DNA of 64,000 nucleotides from Verrucomicrobiota bacterium (GTDB lineage: Bacteria; Verrucomicrobiota; Verrucomicrobiia; Limisphaerales; UBA1319). A model generated the notes under the pieces. The model made no database searches, was not told where the DNA came from, and saw only the letters and a program-made list of their open reading frames with translations. The position numbers and the translations under genes were made by a program. The stretch spans positions 1 to 64,000 of the forward strand of contig JAKLHY010000044.1 in assembly GCA_022709905.1 (NCBI GenBank), written 5' to 3'. Positions 43,189 to 51,168 of this stretch are shown here, piece by piece (positions within the stretch are counted from its first letter, which is position 1; each line of letters starts with the position of its first letter).

Positions 43189-44909
43189 TTGTTCTCGGCC
43201 TGGGAGGCGCGGTCGGTCATGATCCCGCCGCAGCGTTGGTGGTGGACGGACACACCATCGCCGCCGCCGAAGAGGAGCGCTTCAATCGGATCAAGCATTC
43301 CAAAGGATTGCAGGCGGAATTGGCCGCGCGTTTTTGTCTGAAACAGGCCGGGATTAAATCCCGGCAAGTAGATGCGGTGGCCATTCCTTATGCCCCTATC
43401 AGTTTGCTGGGGCCCGAACGCTGGTACTATGCCTGGCGGCATCTCTACGCGCCGGACCGCGCTCTGACCGCCCTTTTCAATGGCAACCGCCGTTATCGCC
43501 GCAACCGGCGCGCCGTCGTTGCCCTCCTCCAAAAGCTCGGCATCGATCCAAACCAGGTCCGGATCGTCCCCGTCGAACATCACCTGGCTCATGCCTCCAG
43601 CGCTTATCACCTCTCCGGCTACCGCGATGCCGCTATCCTGGGCGTGGACGGTCTGGGGGAATACTGCACGACGTGGTTCGGATCCGGAGAAAACGGGCGC
43701 ATCACCTGTAAGCGCAAATTTAATGCCCCCGATTCTCTCGGCGGATTCTATGGCGCGGTCACCGAATACCTGGGATTCGAAATGCTCGATGGCGAGTTTA
43801 AAGTCATGGGCATGGCGCCTTACGGGGATCCTCAACGGTTTGATATCAAACCCTTGCTCAGTTGGAACGAACGCGGTTTCCGCATCAACACCCGCCTGGT
43901 CAACTGCATCGGTTGGCGCCGATTCAAACGCAATGGACGCGGCACCTTTTTTGCCCAGCGACTCTTGGACCTGTGGGGGCCGGCACGCCAGGGGGATGAC
44001 ATCGACGAACCTTATGTGCATATCGCCGCGGCCGTTCAACGCGAATTGGAAGAGGTTGTTATCGCCTTGGTCCGGCATTACCTGGGCGAAACTCTCTCTC
44101 GCACCCGACGCCTCTGCTACGCCGGCGGCGTCGCCCTGAATGTCAAATGCAACCAGCGTCTGATCGAAGCCTTTGGACCGGATTTTGAGATGTTCGTCCA
44201 GCCGGCGGCCGGCGATGCCGGCACAGCCCTGGGCGCCGCCACTTTTGTCGCCCAACAGGGCGGCGATGTTATCCAGCCCATGCAACACGCCTACCTCGGG
44301 CCAGAGTATTCCAGCGACGAAATCGAGGCCGCACTTCGAAAACGTGACGTGGCATTCGAGCGTTGCGCCTCCATTACCGATGTGGCCAGCGATCTCCTCG
44401 CCAAGGGAGAAGTCGTCGCCTGGTTCCAGGGCCGCATGGAATTCGGACCCCGTGCCCTCGGCAATCGCAGCATCCTCGGCAATCCGAGCCACCCCGGCAC
44501 CAGCGACCTCATTAACGCCCAGATTAAATACCGCGAACGCTGGCGGCCTTTCTGCCCCTCCCTCCTGGACTCCATCGCGCCTTCAGTGCTCCAAACCTCG
44601 CATCCTTCTCCCTACATGACCTTTACCTTCACCGTGGCTGACTCCTGGAAATCACGCATCCCTGAAGTCGTTCACAAGGATGGCACCGCCCGCCCTCAGA
44701 TTGTCACCGCCCAGAGCAACCCCCGATATTACGAGTTGCTCAAAAAATTTGAGGCCAAAACCGGAATCGGCGTGCTGTTGAATACATCTCTAAACCGCCG
44801 GGGAGAACCTATGGTCTGTTCCCCCGATGACGCTCTCGGCATGTTCTATGGGAGCGACCTTCAAATTCTCGCCTTGGGCGATTACCTCGTCCGGAAAAAG
44901 ACCGTCTAG
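43185..44909 (+). CDS. Carbamoyltransferase (NodU/CmcH family)
   Basis: A 574-residue protein that transfers a carbamoyl group from carbamoyl phosphate, via ATP, to a hydroxyl of a sugar or antibiotic. The Kae1/YrdC-like N-domain has VEHHLAHASSAYHLSGYRDAAILGVDGLGE, the metal-binding histidines; further on AGGVALNVKCNQRL and MEFGPRALGNRSILG mark the C-terminal carbamoyltransferase domain. ATG 43185 is chosen because it overlaps the methyltransferase 2 stop; the longer frame has no family match. In Nod factors and other surface polymers carbamoylation decorates sugars, so this gene fits the glycan-decoration reading of the region. Confidence 0.88.
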   Translation: MIVLGLGGAVGHDPAAALVVDGHTIAAAEEERFNRIKHSKGLQAELAARFCLKQAGIKSRQVDAVAIPYAPISLLGPERWYYAWRHLYAPDRALTALFNGNRRYRRNRRAVVALLQKLGIDPNQVRIVPVEHHLAHASSAYHLSGYRDAAILGVDGLGEYCTTWFGSGENGRITCKRKFNAPDSLGGFYGAVTEYLGFEMLDGEFKVMGMAPYGDPQRFDIKPLLSWNERGFRINTRLVNCIGWRRFKRNGRGTFFAQRLLDLWGPARQGDDIDEPYVHIAAAVQRELEEVVIALVRHYLGETLSRTRRLCYAGGVALNVKCNQRLIEAFGPDFEMFVQPAAGDAGTALGAATFVAQQGGDVIQPMQHAYLGPEYSSDEIEAALRKRDVAFERCASITDVASDLLAKGEVVAWFQGRMEFGPRALGNRSILGNPSHPGTSDLINAQIKYRERWRPFCPSLLDSIAPSVLQTSHPSPYMTFTFTVADSWKSRIPEVVHKDGTARPQIVTAQSNPRYYELLKKFEAKTGIGVLLNTSLNRRGEPMVCSPDDALGMFYGSDLQILALGDYLVRKKTV

Positions 44910-44956
44910 ACTTCTCAATAGGCACAGATTCTGCTCCATTCATTACTCTCAGCGTC

Positions 44957-45045
44957 CTGAGATCGCTCGATAATTGAGATTCCGGGCTGCTGAAGCCCAT
45001 GGCGCGTCCTGGACCGTCGCCTCTCCAGGAAATCCTTGGTCTCAG
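44957..45045. ncRNA. Candidate branched RNA structure (three-way junction-like)
   Basis: An outer stem pairs CTGAGATC (44957-44964) with GGTCTCAG (45038-45045), with one G-U. Within it, GGGCT (44984-44988) pairs with AGCCC (44994-44998), and TCCTGG (45007-45012) pairs with CCAGGA (45025-45030). The element sits in the 290-base gap between the carbamoyltransferase stop and the CBM48 gene. It could be a leader RNA, a small RNA or chance pairing. Strand is undecided; the plus strand would place it in the CBM48 leader. Confidence 0.3.
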
Positions 45046-45076
45046 CAACGCCCTCGATGGGCGCGATCTGAAAAAC

Positions 45077-45164
45077 TTGACTCGCTCACAGCGAGTGTAA
45101 CATTTTAGGAAGGCCATCCTGACATGTGTCGCCGCCGGGATGGGGAAGCGATCGATGGCGGCGA
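45077..45164 (+). promoter_or_regulatory. Promoter-like region and leader hairpin of the CBM48 gene
   Basis: TTGACT (45077-45082) and TAACAT (45098-45103) resemble -35 and -10 hexamers, although the 15-base spacer is short. ACTCGCT (45080-45086) and AGCGAGT (45090-45096) form a perfect inverted repeat between them, an operator-like layout. Downstream, TCGCCGCC (45129-45136) pairs perfectly with GGCGGCGA (45157-45164) over 8 bases, in the leader of the CBM48 gene at 45199. Confidence 0.3.
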
Positions 45165-45198
45165 TTCAGAACATCGTAGAGCTGTTTGAAATCGTAAA

Positions 45199-45513
45199 AT
45201 GTTGTTAGAGAAATATACCCTCGGGGGCAAAGACCGTTACTCGGCGAAACGAACGAATCGCCCCACCAATTTCATGTTCATCGACGCCCAGGCGCAGAGC
45301 GTCAGCGTCATCGGTGATTTCAATAACTGGACTCCCGACGCGCATCCCATGCGCCGTCTTCCCGACGGGGGGTGGCATGCGCAAATCCCGTTGTGTCACG
45401 GGCATCATCGGTATCTTTTCTACGTCGACGGACGCCAAGTTTTGGATCCCCGCGCCCAAGGAATGGCGCGTAACGAAAAAAACGAAAAAGTCAGCCTCGT
45501 CGCCGTTAGTTAA
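45199..45513 (+). CDS. Stand-alone CBM48 (glycogen-binding) domain protein
   Basis: A 104-residue protein consisting of little more than one CBM48/isoamylase N-terminal domain. Family features are the FMFIDAQAQSVSVIGDFNNWTPDAHPM strand-turn segment with the Trp, GGWHAQIPL, and HRYLFYVDGRQVLDPRA. These modules normally sit in front of glycogen branching enzymes or in AMPK-beta-like proteins and bind alpha-glucan. Here there is no catalytic domain, signal peptide or adjacent glycogen gene, so it may be a regulatory subunit or targeting protein. It carries a structured leader candidate. Confidence 0.82.
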   Translation: MLLEKYTLGGKDRYSAKRTNRPTNFMFIDAQAQSVSVIGDFNNWTPDAHPMRRLPDGGWHAQIPLCHGHHRYLFYVDGRQVLDPRAQGMARNEKNEKVSLVAVS

Positions 45514-45522
45514 GAGAAGGGG

Positions 45523-45589
45523 TGAACCCATAGAGAAGTTCGTTTCGCAGGACAAATTTGTGTCGCACCTGCGACATCAAATGGGTTCA
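45523..45589. repeat. Palindromic repeat-like element
   Basis: TGAACCCAT (45523-45531) and ATGGGTTCA (45581-45589) are perfect 9-base outer arms. Inside them TGTCGC (45561-45566) pairs with GCGACA (45571-45576) around a 4-base loop, with flanking TTTG and CAAA also complementary apart from one bulged T. The 67-base unit lies just after the CBM48 stop and resembles dispersed palindromic elements. Only one copy was found by eye in the window. Confidence 0.4.
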
Positions 45590-45613
45590 TGAGCAGTCGA
45601 GCGGATGAAGAAT

Positions 45614-46096
45614 CTAATGAGCGTCCCTTTTTTTTCGAAAGAATGATTGTAGCCGCAGCCGGCATTCCTCTTCTCGGACTCCTTGAGTGATCTCGCAGTG
45701 GTGGTTGAAAGACGGCCATTGCAGAAGATTGATCACTCCCCCCGCGGCTCCGGCCTTGGGATCGCTTGCGCCGAAAACGACCCGTCCCATGCGGACATGG
45801 ACCAAAGCCCCTGCGCACATCGGGCAGGGTTCCTTGGTGACGTAAAGCGTGCAGTCATTCAACCGCCAATCGCCCACAGCCTCCTGGGCTTGGGTCATGG
45901 CGAGCATTTCGGCGTGGGCTGTGGCGTCTTTCAAGGTTTCCACCTGGTTATGCGCTCGAGCGATGACTTTTCCCTGACGCACCACCACCGCTCCTATGGG
46001 CACTTCATCGGCCTTTTCGGCGCGCCCGGCCTGACGCAGCGCTTCTCCCATGAAGTAGGCGTCGCTCTGAAGATCGATGGATATCGGCTGGCTCAC
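45614..46096 (-). CDS. tadA: tRNA-specific adenosine deaminase
   Basis: A 160-residue zinc enzyme deaminating A34 to inosine in tRNA-Arg(ACG). Zinc and catalytic residues are in the HAEM and PCPMCAGA motifs: His and catalytic Glu in ATAHAEMLAM, then the two cysteines. EVPIGAVVVRQGKVIARAHN is the usual entry. A GTG start at 46096 overlaps the NUDIX stop by four bases (GTGA). The C-terminal end is rich in basic residues (RLRLQSFFRKKRDAH), as in E. coli TadA, which uses it to bind tRNA. It is transcribed after the NUDIX gene. Confidence 0.95.
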   Translation of the reverse strand: MSQPISIDLQSDAYFMGEALRQAGRAEKADEVPIGAVVVRQGKVIARAHNQVETLKDATAHAEMLAMTQAQEAVGDWRLNDCTLYVTKEPCPMCAGALVHVRMGRVVFGASDPKAGAAGGVINLLQWPSFNHHCEITQGVREEECRLRLQSFFRKKRDAH

Positions 46097-46692
46097 GACT
46101 TGCGAGGAACGGAATGGACGTTTGAACTCACCGGCGGAACGGCATGCAGCACGCTTTTATGCTTGGGAGTTGGGAGATTCCGAATTGCCGCTCCCATGGG
46201 TACGCTTTCCTCGAGATGCCATTCATGACGTCCATTGGACAGGCACCGGCAATGGGCCGCAAAGAATCCCCCCCGATGCTGCCAGAACCACGGCCAGATT
46301 CGCTCACGATCCGTCCGGGGGATGGCTCTCAAGCGGCCCAAAGCAACCTTCGAAAAGAAGCGGAACCGGCCTTCGGCGTGAGGGGCCGGCAATTGTTGGA
46401 TTCGAGGTCGAACTTCAAAAAGAAACATCAGCCAGTGGGCCTGCCCCTGGTATCCGTGTTCGCTCACCAGGCCGGTCAAATGCAAATCGGCAGGCTGTAG
46501 TGTCAGACCGATCTCCTCAAAAGCCTCGCGGCAGGCGCACGCGTAGGGAGATTCGCCACGCGCCTGAATCAACTTGCCTCCGCAGGGGCTCCAGAGTCCG
46601 CGGTTGGGTTCCTGGGCCCTATGCAACAACAAAACCTTGTCAGCCGGATTGAAGCAATACAGCAGGGTCGCAATCTTATATGGCATTGCCAT
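46093..46692 (-). CDS. NUDIX hydrolase
   Basis: A 199-residue hydrolase of nucleoside diphosphate-linked compounds. The NUDIX box fits the G-x5-E-x7-REUxEExGU consensus: GGKLIQARGESPYACACREAFEEIGL (about residues 36-61). The preceding strand is KIATLLYCFNPADKVLLLHRAQEPNRGLWSPCGG. The start is taken at ATG 46692 (or 46686); the frame extends further upstream with a composition unlike the family. The C-terminal part (SVPMGAAIRNLPTPKHKS) is low in predicted structure. The four-base overlap with the tadA GTG means translation is coupled. Confidence 0.85.
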   Translation of the reverse strand: MAMPYKIATLLYCFNPADKVLLLHRAQEPNRGLWSPCGGKLIQARGESPYACACREAFEEIGLTLQPADLHLTGLVSEHGYQGQAHWLMFLFEVRPRIQQLPAPHAEGRFRFFSKVALGRLRAIPRTDRERIWPWFWQHRGGFFAAHCRCLSNGRHEWHLEESVPMGAAIRNLPTPKHKSVLHAVPPVSSNVHSVPRKS

Positions 46693-46693
46693 G

Positions 46694-47305
46694 TTAGAAC
46701 TCAAGGACCTGCACAACGGTATCAACCAACCTTTGCCAGTTGACTTGGTCTGCTCGATAGGGTTGGACGATGACCAGCACGGGTTCTGGACCGGACAATC
46801 CCAGCGTGAGCCTTCGCAGCGTGGTTTGCCACCAGAAACGCATGGCGGATCCATGGCGTTGGTGTCCATCGCTAAACCAAAACAGCACTTCTTCCTGTTT
46901 CCCTTCCTTTTCCAGCCGGACCATCCGGCCCGTGCCTACCTCCAAAGGCCGATCCGCCTGCTGGATCACCTTCCAGCCGGCGCCGCGAAAACAATACAGG
47001 GGATCGTGAATGGCATGACGATTGCGAGTCCCATCAATCACCGTGAAGAAGAATTGGTAGGCTCCAAAATCATAGAATCGTTTCAAAGCCTGGGCTTTGC
47101 CAAAAATTGATTTCTCAGTATCGGATAGAGGAATGTCCTTGCTTCGAAAACCCAATCCGGCGTCCGGCAAATGCCGCAATCTCGGCTCCGCATCTTCCAG
47201 GGGATAGTACTCCCAGACCAACCCGATCACGACTGCCAGAACCAGCGCTCCCAACAGAAGCTTCCGGGCCAGACCGGTTTTTGAAATTCCGTTTGACATC
47301 ACCAT
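46694..47305 (-). CDS. EpsI-like exosortase-associated protein
   Basis: A 203-residue protein with an N-terminal transmembrane helix (ARKLLLGALVLAVVIGLVWEYY). The core has the motif HDPLYCFRGAGWKVIQQ, the conserved H-x-P-x-x-C-x4-GW of the EpsI/DUF3485 family found fused or adjacent to exosortases in extracellular-polysaccharide and PEP-CTERM loci. A good GGAGG ribosome site precedes ATG 47305; ATG 47299 is an alternative. It lies downstream of the exosortase on the same strand. The molecular role is not established. Confidence 0.85.
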   Translation of the reverse strand: MVMSNGISKTGLARKLLLGALVLAVVIGLVWEYYPLEDAEPRLRHLPDAGLGFRSKDIPLSDTEKSIFGKAQALKRFYDFGAYQFFFTVIDGTRNRHAIHDPLYCFRGAGWKVIQQADRPLEVGTGRMVRLEKEGKQEEVLFWFSDGHQRHGSAMRFWWQTTLRRLTLGLSGPEPVLVIVQPYRADQVNWQRLVDTVVQVLEF

Positions 47306-47378
47306 TGCACCTCCGGCCGCGATTCAGGGCCGCGCCTCCTGATTTCATCCCGTTCCATAACCGTTGCGGACGTGTGGT

Positions 47379-48194
47379 TCATGCCGGAACGGGTGACGAA
47401 CTTCCCCTTTTGGGGGCCTGAAGCATGAAAACAAGCCAACAAAGACAAAACATCAGGCAAAGCACAAGCCAGCCGCTCCAGTTGTGGAACGTTCCCATGG
47501 CAAAGGCGGGACTCACCGCCAAAGCGGCAACTGTGATCACCAGGATCCGCAGAGTGTTGGCCATCCAAGCCATCACAACCAGGACCGGGAGGTTCCACCA
47601 GTAACGCGTAGATCGTCCCAGGAAAATAAAGGCCAGAACGGTTCCGGCAATCAGCATCGATTGCAGAGCATTGATCCCCGAACACGCCGCCTCCACGGAC
47701 ATCGGCAATCCCTGCACGACGACATCGGTTCCCTGCCGGGTGACGTCGAACTGCAGGAGCAAAAAGACTTTCTCCACGAACCAGGCTCCGGAGAGACGAA
47801 ACCACCAGCCGATCCGTTCAAAATCCAGCAGGATCCAGGGAAATGAAAATAACGGCAGGACCATTAATTTCCTCAAGTTATCGAGCGACGTGGAGACGAT
47901 CCGCCGGGATAGCCAACACCATAACACCACGGTCCACGCCAAAGTCAGAAGCAGCGTCATTTCCAATATGATGCCCAGGAGGAATCCAATCACGGCGGCA
48001 ATCACTCCGCTCAAAGGCAATTCCGCGGGTTCGGATCGCCATTTCCACGGAGATCCTAGCCAGATAAACACCGGCAGCCCCGCCAAAATCGGCAGGCTGT
48101 TTTCTGAACTATCCAGCCAGCTTCGGTTTCGCAGCCAGATAAACGCGGCCAGCACGACGAGCACAGCCAGGATACCTCGGTCCCGAGTGTTCAT
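47379..48194 (-). CDS. Exosortase (transpeptidase-like membrane protein)
   Basis: A 271-residue multi-pass membrane protein. The exosortase triad is visible: Cys171 in SVEAACSGINALQ, Arg216 in ANTLRI, and His237 in FHNWSGW. Exosortases process C-terminal sorting signals such as PEP-CTERM. The C-terminal 30 residues extend past the last helix. The start ATG overlaps the TPR-protein stop by four bases, so the TPR protein, exosortase and EpsI-like protein are one operon. No PEP-CTERM substrate gene was seen in the window. Confidence 0.88.
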   Translation of the reverse strand: MNTRDRGILAVLVVLAAFIWLRNRSWLDSSENSLPILAGLPVFIWLGSPWKWRSEPAELPLSGVIAAVIGFLLGIILEMTLLLTLAWTVVLWCWLSRRIVSTSLDNLRKLMVLPLFSFPWILLDFERIGWWFRLSGAWFVEKVFLLLQFDVTRQGTDVVVQGLPMSVEAACSGINALQSMLIAGTVLAFIFLGRSTRYWWNLPVLVVMAWMANTLRILVITVAALAVSPAFAMGTFHNWSGWLVLCLMFCLCWLVFMLQAPKRGSSSPVPA

Positions 48195-50167
48195 TGCGAT
48201 TTCTTCTTGCTCAGGATCGCCTCCAGATCGGTTCGAAACAGCGGCGAATTCGGATAGGACGCCAGCAACTCACGCATCAACAACTCGGCTGTCTCGAGGT
48301 TGCCCTGACGAAAGGCCTCATTGGCGAAGAAGTGCTTGGCCAGCCAGGATTGGTTTCTGACCGCTGAAAACTGCCTGGTCGCCTCGTCCAGGCGCCCTTG
48401 CTTGAAGGCAATCCAGCCCGTCATCTCTTGTCCCGGCACCGACTGAGCCAAACCAGAAAACGATGTCAGAACCCGGGTTGCCTCCTCCAAACGTCCCTGT
48501 TGAAGATATCCTGATGCCAAAAAGTATGCGGCATTCGTGCCGTAAGTCGGATGGTTGGTGTAACGTTGCCAGCGCTGGAGGGCCTCGTTATGCTGGCCCT
48601 CCGAAAACTGTATCTCGGCCACCAACATGTCCAGCAAGGGCGTCATTTGTTCCTTCTGCTTGAGGGCGTAATCCAGCGCCGCCTTGGGACCCCGGTTGGA
48701 TCGATACGCCTGGGTCAGAGCAACAGGCACGTAGTCCGGCAACTGTTTGGACACCTCTTCCCCATTTTGAAGCGCAAGCGCCGCCTCGGGCCAGCCGCAG
48801 GCCAGAAAGACCATGGGAAATGCCAGGCGGCTCTCCAAAAGGGCCTTCAGATCGCTCGGCATGCCCGAGACCGGTTTTCCTGTCCACTGATCCAACTGGG
48901 TGAGAAGCAAGGGCGGAACACGACTTTGTTTGCTCTCGGGGGGCATTTGAACTCCCACAGGCCAGTCGACCACTCCCCGCTGACGATAGGTCAGAATCCG
49001 CATTAATGCGCTCTCCAAAGCAGGATTCCAGGAGCGATCACGGAACAAATTGTTGAACTGCAGCAGGTCCATTGCATTCGTCTCCTGGCCTCTCCGCAGG
49101 ACATCGATCAGTCTTAACCAGTAGAGTTCCTGCCGGGTCGTCAGGTATCTCTTCCCGTCGATCAGCGTGTCAAAGGCTTCCGTATCCCAGTATTCTCCGC
49201 TCCCCAAATTGATCAGATACTTCACCAAGGGCTGCAATTCCCCTGGAGGCGGCTGCTGGGATTTCCAATCGAAGGAAATGGGTTCAACAACCCGACTCCA
49301 AAAGTGCCCGCTGAGCCATGTCCAATCCCGGGCTTGGGTTGCCAGGCAGTTCGTCCAGGTCATCAGGGCTGACCGATACAGCCTTTGCCGTAGATAAAAC
49401 TCGGCCAATTGAGTGACGGCTTCCGGGCTGTTTTTGCTTTTCCGGCTGGCCTCCTCATAATACTTGACCGCAGCCATGTCGTTGGTCCCGAATCTCTCTA
49501 CAACCTGTCCCATGTATGACAGCGTCTCCACATTATTGGTGTCATCCGTGTAGGATTGCATCAGGTAATGCCACGCCCTGCTGAGATCAACGTCGGGCGG
49601 AACCATTTCCAACAGGGCCAGCCGATTCAATCGCCCGGCATTTCGACCCTTGCTGAAGTTGGTCGACCCCAGAAACTCCCGGGCCTTGTCTTTCTGTCCT
49701 GCCTTGATGAACTCGTCGGCCCTCAGGGAGAACCAGAACTCGGGTTTCTGGCTGCGCGCTTCCCAGGAGCGAATCATCTGTTCATACAAGTTGGTTTCTT
49801 TGGCCTGGATCAAACCCCGAGCCACCAGCAAACTGGTTTCTTCCTTGTCCGCAAATAATCCGGGACGCTGGCGATAAAGCAGAACCAACCGCCGCACCGC
49901 ATCGAGATTCCTTAATTGCGTCAGGGCTTCGACCTCCAAGGCCAACCACGACTGATGCATGTTCGGCGTCACGGCACGTGATCGGGATCTTCCCCGAATC
50001 AGTTTCATGGCCTCCAGCGGCTTGGATTCCTCCAGGAACTTCCGTGCGGCATCGTGACTTCGTTGATCCTGGTTGCGAATGATCTGCAACCGCCCGTAGT
50101 ATACCCCTGCCGCCAAGATCCCCAGTAACAGAAGCCCTGCTGCTCCTATCAATAACCATCGCTTCAT
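48191..50167 (-). CDS. Membrane-anchored TPR protein of the exosortase locus
   Basis: A 658-residue protein with a single N-terminal transmembrane helix (WLLIGAAGLLLLGILAAGVYYG) followed by TPR-like helical repeats across the rest, for example PEAVTQLAEFYLRQRLYRSALMTW and NAAYFLASGYLQQGRLEEATRVL. Proteins of this kind are found beside exosortases in polysaccharide/PEP-CTERM systems. It overlaps the exosortase ATG by four bases. ATG 50167 is used because the helix follows directly; the frame is open to 50221. It starts the operon, with two possible small frames upstream. Confidence 0.85.
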   Translation of the reverse strand: MKRWLLIGAAGLLLLGILAAGVYYGRLQIIRNQDQRSHDAARKFLEESKPLEAMKLIRGRSRSRAVTPNMHQSWLALEVEALTQLRNLDAVRRLVLLYRQRPGLFADKEETSLLVARGLIQAKETNLYEQMIRSWEARSQKPEFWFSLRADEFIKAGQKDKAREFLGSTNFSKGRNAGRLNRLALLEMVPPDVDLSRAWHYLMQSYTDDTNNVETLSYMGQVVERFGTNDMAAVKYYEEASRKSKNSPEAVTQLAEFYLRQRLYRSALMTWTNCLATQARDWTWLSGHFWSRVVEPISFDWKSQQPPPGELQPLVKYLINLGSGEYWDTEAFDTLIDGKRYLTTRQELYWLRLIDVLRRGQETNAMDLLQFNNLFRDRSWNPALESALMRILTYRQRGVVDWPVGVQMPPESKQSRVPPLLLTQLDQWTGKPVSGMPSDLKALLESRLAFPMVFLACGWPEAALALQNGEEVSKQLPDYVPVALTQAYRSNRGPKAALDYALKQKEQMTPLLDMLVAEIQFSEGQHNEALQRWQRYTNHPTYGTNAAYFLASGYLQQGRLEEATRVLTSFSGLAQSVPGQEMTGWIAFKQGRLDEATRQFSAVRNQSWLAKHFFANEAFRQGNLETAELLMRELLASYPNSPLFRTDLEAILSKKKSQ

Positions 50168-50225
50168 GCTCTCACTCTCATTCCCCCGTGACTTTTCGAT
50201 ATGTAAAATACGCTTAAGCAAACCT

Positions 50226-50342
50226 TTATCCGCCTTGCTTGCCTGCAGTCAATTCCTGGACAAGCCTTGCCAGTTTACGCCGGGACAGCCAAATTCGCAA
50301 ACGAATTGCCTTGCCTGGTAACAGGACAATCACGCGATCCAT
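50226..50342 (-). CDS. Possible small basic protein upstream of the TPR gene
   Basis: An open frame of 38 codons from ATG 50342, with a hydrophobic VIVLLPG start and a basic middle (KAIRLRIWLSRRKLARLV). It ends 58 bases before the TPR gene start on the same strand, so it could be a leader or part of the operon. No family is recognised and no strong ribosome site is seen; it may be chance. Confidence 0.25.
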   Translation of the reverse strand: MDRVIVLLPGKAIRLRIWLSRRKLARLVQELTAGKQGG

Positions 50343-50382
50343 TATCCCAGTCCACCGCAATGACTCATGGATTGGGCGCCCG

Positions 50383-50598
50383 CTATGCCTTGGTTCGGCG
50401 CAGTTCGGTGTCAAAATCCAGTTCACGCAGACGCTCGAGGTCTCTGGGACTGTCGCTGGGAGAAAACAGGAATTTCACGAGCAGGTCAAAACGATCGCCA
50501 GGAGACGGAGTGTCAAGCGCAGGATCATCGAGGGCTGGGCATCGCTGCTTGGGGCGGTTATCCAACCGGGAGAGGAGAGCAAGAGGCCTGCTCCGCAA
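50383..50598 (-). CDS. Possible small acidic-basic protein before the exosortase operon
   Basis: An open frame of 71 codons with a segment FDLLVKFLFSPSDSPRDLERLRELDFDTELRRTKA that looks like a real amphipathic helix pair. It overlaps the last 41 bases of the upstream hydrogenase protease gene in another frame, so a later internal start is possible. Nothing in it is recognised. It sits between the hydrogenase cluster and the exosortase genes, all on the minus strand. Confidence 0.3.
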   Translation of the reverse strand: MRSRPLALLSRLDNRPKQRCPALDDPALDTPSPGDRFDLLVKFLFSPSDSPRDLERLRELDFDTELRRTKA

Positions 50599-51073
50599 CT
50601 CTGAGGTGCCGGACGGCCTGCTCGATTCGGTTCACGATACTTGGGAAAGCTTCTGCCAGCGGGGCGCTCAACTCGGTGCCCAGCGTGAAAGCATCGTGAA
50701 CTTCTATGGCAAAAACCTTGACTTTTTCAGGCATAGGGATGTCCAGCTTGTGTCCCAGGCGGATGATCTCTCCAACCCCCAGAAAATGTGGAGACATCAA
50801 CGGCAGGATCTTCAGGTCCTCCAAACCGACTTCGTGCAAGTAACCCGGCGCCGCTTTTGCAGTCTGGACGGCGTCCACCACCACCAGCGCTCGATAGCCA
50901 GCGATGTAATCAAGCAGGGAAAGCCCCATCTCGCAGGTCTCCTCCACCTCGACGCCGGGAAGATCGGCCAGAGACGATTTCAGATGTCGAGCCACCAGCA
51001 AACCGACCGCGTCATCCTTGAGGATGTCATTGCCCAGTCCGAGGACCAGCCATTCCTTCTTCTGCTCGGTCAT
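50558..51073 (-). CDS. Hydrogenase maturation protease (HycI/HyaD/FrxA type)
   Basis: A 171-residue endopeptidase that cuts the C-terminal tail of the [NiFe] hydrogenase large subunit after nickel insertion. The family pattern is WLVLGLGNDILKDDAVGLLVARHL with the first metal-binding Asp, VVVDAV with the second, and SPHFLGVGEII with the His. It follows mvhA by 95 bases on the same strand, and MvhA keeps a 26-residue tail for it to remove. ATG 51073 is chosen because the longer frame lacks family sequence. Confidence 0.9.
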   Translation of the reverse strand: MTEQKKEWLVLGLGNDILKDDAVGLLVARHLKSSLADLPGVEVEETCEMGLSLLDYIAGYRALVVVDAVQTAKAAPGYLHEVGLEDLKILPLMSPHFLGVGEIIRLGHKLDIPMPEKVKVFAIEVHDAFTLGTELSAPLAEAFPSIVNRIEQAVRHLRVAEQASCSPLPVG

Positions 51074-51168
51074 ATGCGGACAATTTCCGTGCGGAAACGG
51101 TTTCCGCGTCCAAACGCCCTTCCCTCCCCATCCAACGCTCAGGGGGAGGAACCGGTGCTGAACCAGGG

